Positions 60,069 through 64,000 of a stretch of 64,000 nucleotides of DNA are shown here, in pieces; the stretch's first letter is position 1; each line of letters begins with the position of its first letter. Both the position numbers and the translations under genes were made by a program. The DNA lies in contig JAQFVV010000037.1 of the NCBI GenBank assembly GCA_028023455.1, positions 2,399,247-2,463,246 on the forward strand, in the 5' to 3' direction. This DNA comes from Epiperipatus broadwayi (Eukaryota > Onychophora > Udeonychophora > Euonychophora > Peripatidae). The notes under the pieces were generated by a model. The model was not told the origin of the DNA. It saw nothing but the letters and a program-made list of their open reading frames with translations, and did not search any database.

Positions 60069-61576
60069 CTAATAAGCAATTGCTGTGCTCTTCCAATTTT
60101 TGTATAAATACATCAAAATAGGATGACTTCGTGGAGTCATGGCAGAATATTCATCTCTATTCCCATGACAAGTTTAAATCAAAGACAAGTGAAGTTCAGG
60201 CTTCAATCACCCCCCCCCCCTAAAAAAACAAAAAAACCAACTTTATATGTATTGCCTTTTCTTTCACTATTCTTCTAAGTAATGAGATACTTTAAAGGAA
60301 GTTGTATTTCCATTTTCCATCAAAAGACATTCTCCAATTAATTCTTTTGCACATTTTGATAATTAACTTGGCATATAATCTTTCCAATTAATCCAATCAA
60401 AAGTTATTCCAACAAGTCTGTTCACAGATAAGTTATTCACATCATCCCTATTTGAAAGAAAGACTGCACCACTACTTCTTCCTAGCTGGAATTTTACAAT
60501 AATACTTTTCAGAGATTAAAATAAAATTAAATTTATTGCAAAGATTTTATTTTGTTTTGATAATAATTAAAAAATAAACGAACTAAAATATATATAGCAA
60601 CAACTTCTTCATATTAACTTCTACAAAGTAATATAAATTAAATATAAAAATAGCAATAATAATAATAATTGTATGTTCAGTCACTAAAAAGGTCGTGTAA
60701 TAAAAAAGCACCAAACTGAAGCTAGCACAATAGTTACACATTAAATTGACAGAAATTGTTTTTACTTTTTCTTAATAGAAAATTGATTTCTGAATCATTA
60801 AACGTTTACAATTTAATGCTTTAAATCTCGCATCATTAGAAATGTCAGAAATGGAAGAATTAACAGCTAATCTATTACTATCAAAAAAGTTTTGATTTTT
60901 CTGGAACACTTAACAAGCAATTTTTTTTTCTACAAAAAAATTCAATATTAACTTCTTTACCATAATCACCAAATCTCAGTTCCTTTATTTGAAAGATCTC
61001 CAAAATCAATTAAAAATAAAGAAAAATTACTTTTGAAAAAACTTAAAATATTTTTTTCGCTGTTTCTGAAATATTTTTAAAAAACCCAATAAATGATAGT
61101 ATTATAAAAGCTTTTTTTTGTTGTTGTTGATAAAATGATAGGTTTATCCCTAATTTGCAATATAATTAAGCATACAATGATGATGTATATTTTCCATGTG
61201 GAAACATTGATTTTTACGTAGAAAATGTGCTAATTGCAAAGAGAGCTTAAGGAAATTGAACAATCCTGAGCAACATAGTTAGTAACTATCTATTCTTCAT
61301 GTTCCTTATAATGTTTGTAAAAAAAAAAAATCTCGTGCTAAATAAATAAACTAAAGCACAAATTTCTTTTTTTTTTTTTGAAAGTCAGCAGTAAAGTATT
61401 ATCTCATATATTCCCAAATTTATCTTTTGTAAACATTTTCTCTCCATCATTGTGAGATTTTCTTTTTTTTTTTTTTTTCTTTTTTCAAATTTGCTAAAAC
61501 AATTTTCTCAAGTTTTTCTCACATAATCACACATTCATGAATGACAGTTAATTACAAAATGCCTTATATTCACTCC
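60069..61576. other. AT-rich non-coding with homopolymers
   Basis: Long C-run at about 60210 and T/A runs at 61320-61480; no coding support. Confidence 0.45.
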
Positions 61577-61830
61577 ATCTTATACAACCAATACACAAGA
61601 CCACATACACGTGAAAAAAATAAATGATCTCCAATACACATATATTGTGCTGAACCAGCACTCATCAGATGATGATCCAGACCAACTGATGAATGCAAAA
61701 AAAAGGAAAATTTATCTTTTTCACATGTATGTGGTCTTGTGTATCAGTTGTATAAGATAGACTGGATGACTGAAGACAGCTTGAAAGTCTGAGTTCAAAT
61801 CCCCTCTAATTACATCTATAATAAACTTAT
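61577..61830 (+). repeat. SINE-like family S, copy 3 (inverted arrangement)
   Basis: CCATCTTATACAACCAATAC at about 61577 is the inverse of GTATCAGTTGTATAAGATAG near 61742, so the segment 61577-61768 forms an imperfect palindrome of two head-to-head family pieces. The plus-strand piece ends with GAAAGTCTGAGTTCAAATCC (B-box-like) near 61802. Confidence 0.65.
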
Positions 61831-61984
61831 ATTAAAATATTACAGCCTGTATTCTGCTCATCTCTTTTCTGTGTATTTAAATGATCTTAAGGTCCTATAT
61901 ATAAAGGGTCAGAATAATTTATGGTCAACATAGGTATGACAACAAAATTGGCAAATGAGGGTTTCGAACATACTATCATTATAT

Positions 61985-62270
61985 TTTCCTGGATGGCTGA
62001 AGAGTTGTAGAGGGATGAGGATTGAAACTTAGGTCCATTAAAGTTTGAAGATTTGCTATCTTAATATAAACCGAGCACTGATTATATACACGTGTAGGAG
62101 GAGTTGATGATGTAGACCAAATGATGAGTGATGGTTCAGCGTCGAAATACATATAGTGGAGATCTTTTTTTTTTTTCATATATATGTGGTTATGTGTATC
62201 GGTTGTATAAGATGGATTGGATGACTGAAGGGAACTTGAAAGTCTGGGTTCAAATACCCTGTAATAAAAT
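61985..62270 (+). repeat. SINE-like family S, copy 2
   Basis: Same order of blocks as 44985-45285, from GGATGGCTGAAGAGTTG through GAAGATTTGCTATCTTAATA to TATGTGGTTATGTGTATCGG. It ends in GAAAGTCTGGGTTCAAATAC. GGTTCAAATACC near the end is a fair match to a polymerase III B box. Confidence 0.65.
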
Positions 62271-62622
62271 GCCTTATAATATTTATTTACTGATAAAAAT
62301 TTTAGTTTTTCTATTTATATACATTATAAGGTCTGTCATGAAACTTCTGATGTCAAGTAATTAATAATTTTATTTTTTGATTTAAAATATTAACAAATCG
62401 AACTCATAATAAATTTAGAATAATTAACTAAAAAAACAGTCTTTTGGAAAAAAAAAATCAAATAATTTCCAATTCTCTTGAATGGCATGTTTTTCAATTT
62501 ATTGCACTTAACACCCCCCCCCTCACCACCCAATTTCTTCATACACTGTATATTCTCTTCAATTTTTTTTAAAAAGGATGAGTAAAAGAACAAACATTAA
62601 TAATTTTACAGTATTTATTTTA
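62271..62622. other. AT-rich non-coding
   Basis: Contains a C-run near 62513. Nothing else supported. Confidence 0.45.
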
Positions 62623-62834
62623 CCTGCTGTAGATTGAGAGGAATTCCCTTTGAGAAGGCAAAATCAAATTCAAAAAGCTGGCCAAGGTGTTTCCTTTTTA
62701 TGTTTCTTTTCTTCTTTCAAAGGAAAAGATGGTGTTGAAGATGATGAGGTAATTTTGGGATGAGAAAGAGTTATTAGATAAATGTAAAGAGGCTGGATAT
62801 AAATCAAGCTGAAAAACTTCATCCGAAGTATTAT
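62623..62834 (-). pseudogene. Degenerate or alternative homologue of the Ser-rich terminal exon
   Basis: On minus a good acceptor (TTATTATTATTTTGCAG, exon starting 62834) opens a phase-1 frame exactly as in the 43 kb exon. Nucleotide and peptide similarity to that exon is visible in pieces. SHPKITSSSSTPSFPLKEEK resembles SHDSIFSSSPPLNLIEKEK, and FLNLILPSQ resembles FLDLILPTPQ. The first piece is out of the phase-1 frame and the second is back in it, so compensating shifts occurred. Frame 1 meets TAA after SFERRKET (about 62699-62701), so the copy either ends there as an alternative terminal exon or is a pseudoexon. A CAG then GTAAAA donor follows at about 62623. Confidence 0.5.
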
Positions 62835-64000
62835 CTGCAAAATAATAATAAAAAAATCATAAAAGGAACAGTCACTTTTGATACCATTAACACACATACA
62901 CAGCAATTACATATGCATCAATGATAATTTCAATTGGGAAAAATAATATAATGTGTGTATAGTACAATTAATGATCAAATAGGTCACCTCTTCCAAAATA
63001 ATTTTACACCATTTGCTTAATAAATTTACCTGACAAACTTATATTATTGCATAATGTAAAAATTCAGCTACTCTCTCTCTTTGGCAATTGTTTCAAAGTT
63101 TATAATGCTCTTCCTCAGCTAGCTATGGTTGCTACCAAATGCCCACATCGTAATAGTAACCCCCACAATTTCCCCAAAATAACAAAGCAAGTACTGAATA
63201 GATTTTTAAGTGTGAATAAATATATGCTAATCTTTAAATGTTTCATCTTACTACATTACAGTGAATAAACTTTAGAGAATTGAAACAACCAAAGACTATG
63301 AACACCTTAAAAAGAAATTAATTGAAAATTAATAATCACATCTGCTTTAAATTAAAAACCATGGGCAAATTTCTTTAGCTGGGTTATGTAAAAGTTATTT
63401 CCTAGAATGGTTTATTTATTTAAATCTCCAGTCTAGCAGTATGCAGGTTTGATTTGTAATTATTAAAAGATAAATATTTATAAACATAATCTGAATACAA
63501 TTAACAGTTCCAACTGGACCAATACCTAAACAATATATTATTATAATTCATTTTTCAAATAATTATCACTTCTAATTATTTAAGCATAATATAAAATATA
63601 CATTTGTCAAATAAAAAACTTTATAATCATATGGTGTATTAAATGGGAGAATTTTATCTCCAAGAATCAGGGATAAGTGTGTATATACAATCTACACATA
63701 ATCCTTATATTTATTCTATTTCTTCAAATTTAATCTGGTCAGCATCCATTTTATAAATTTTCCCAATAAACCCACTGGCTGTCTATAAAAAATGGATACT
63801 GATTTATTTAATAGTCTGAGAAGTGACAGCATATTTGTAATAGAAAATGAAAGTAATCTTATAAAGAGAGATTCCATTATTTTAAGCTTTAATAAAAATG
63901 GCAAAATACTATTTAATTTTACAACCATATGCTATAAGAGTCTAAATCATCATATTGCTTTATGCATACGTGTTCAATCTATTGGTCAATAATACAATTC
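62835..64000. other. AT-rich non-coding to the window end
   Basis: On minus this is upstream of the 62.6 kb exon. No further exon could be supported. A plus frame of 66 codons at 63792-63992 shows no motif. Confidence 0.4.

Noticed and set aside
63792-63992. 66-codon plus frame with a fairly balanced composition
   Set aside because: No splice context, no motif and it reaches the window edge; insufficient to call.

Overview
This is a very AT-rich, intron- and transposon-dominated window from an invertebrate animal genome. The signs are eukaryotic splice sites, phase-1 extracellular-domain exons including an EGF-like module, a Ty3/gypsy element, several LINE families and many palindromic MITE-like elements. 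I cannot fix the phylum. No operons, rRNA, CRISPR or intact tRNA genes are visible. Most open frames here are short and accidental, and real coding sequence is limited to a few exons and the remains of mobile elements.

Layout: (1) 1-18.7 kb, plus strand, holds the 3' part of a secreted or cell-surface protein gene. Three exons keep the same frame through phase-1 introns: a Cys-rich module at 6380-6523, an EGF-like module at 9242-9397 and a short terminal exon ending in a stop at 17089. LINE fragments, foldbacks and a tRNA-Gly-like relic sit in its introns. (2) 18.7-24.9 kb holds two long LINE pieces in opposite orientation, separated by MITEs and an ~0.9 kb foldback. (3) 25-30.5 kb is mostly AT-rich with three weak exon candidates. 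(4) 30.5-36.1 kb is a complete but decayed Ty3/gypsy element on the minus strand, with ~0.8 kb LTRs and a perfect 5-bp target duplication. (5) 36-48.7 kb holds a convincing serine-rich terminal exon on the minus strand (43.1-43.4 kb), foldbacks, SINE-like copies and an RTE-like LINE relic. (6) 48.76-56.51 kb is the most unusual object. Two nearly identical ~2.6 kb direct repeats (TG...CA ends, 4-bp target duplication) flank a 2.4 kb core whose only coding signal is a damaged ORF built around a 38-codon tandem repeat. (7) 57.8-60.1 kb has two consecutive 3' ends of a second LINE family. (8) 61.5-62.9 kb has SINE-like repeats and a degenerate homologue of the 43 kb exon.

Together the host part is two partly visible genes: an EGF-containing secreted protein on plus, and a gene on minus whose last exon appears duplicated 19 kb apart. 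The rest is layered transposon insertion. The best candidate for something undescribed is the giant-LTR, repeat-protein element. Its LTR carries a TATA box, a short conserved ORF and a splice donor. A possible distant relative of that leader lies near 45.9-46.3 kb. Functional names below come from motif reading only; no database search was possible.
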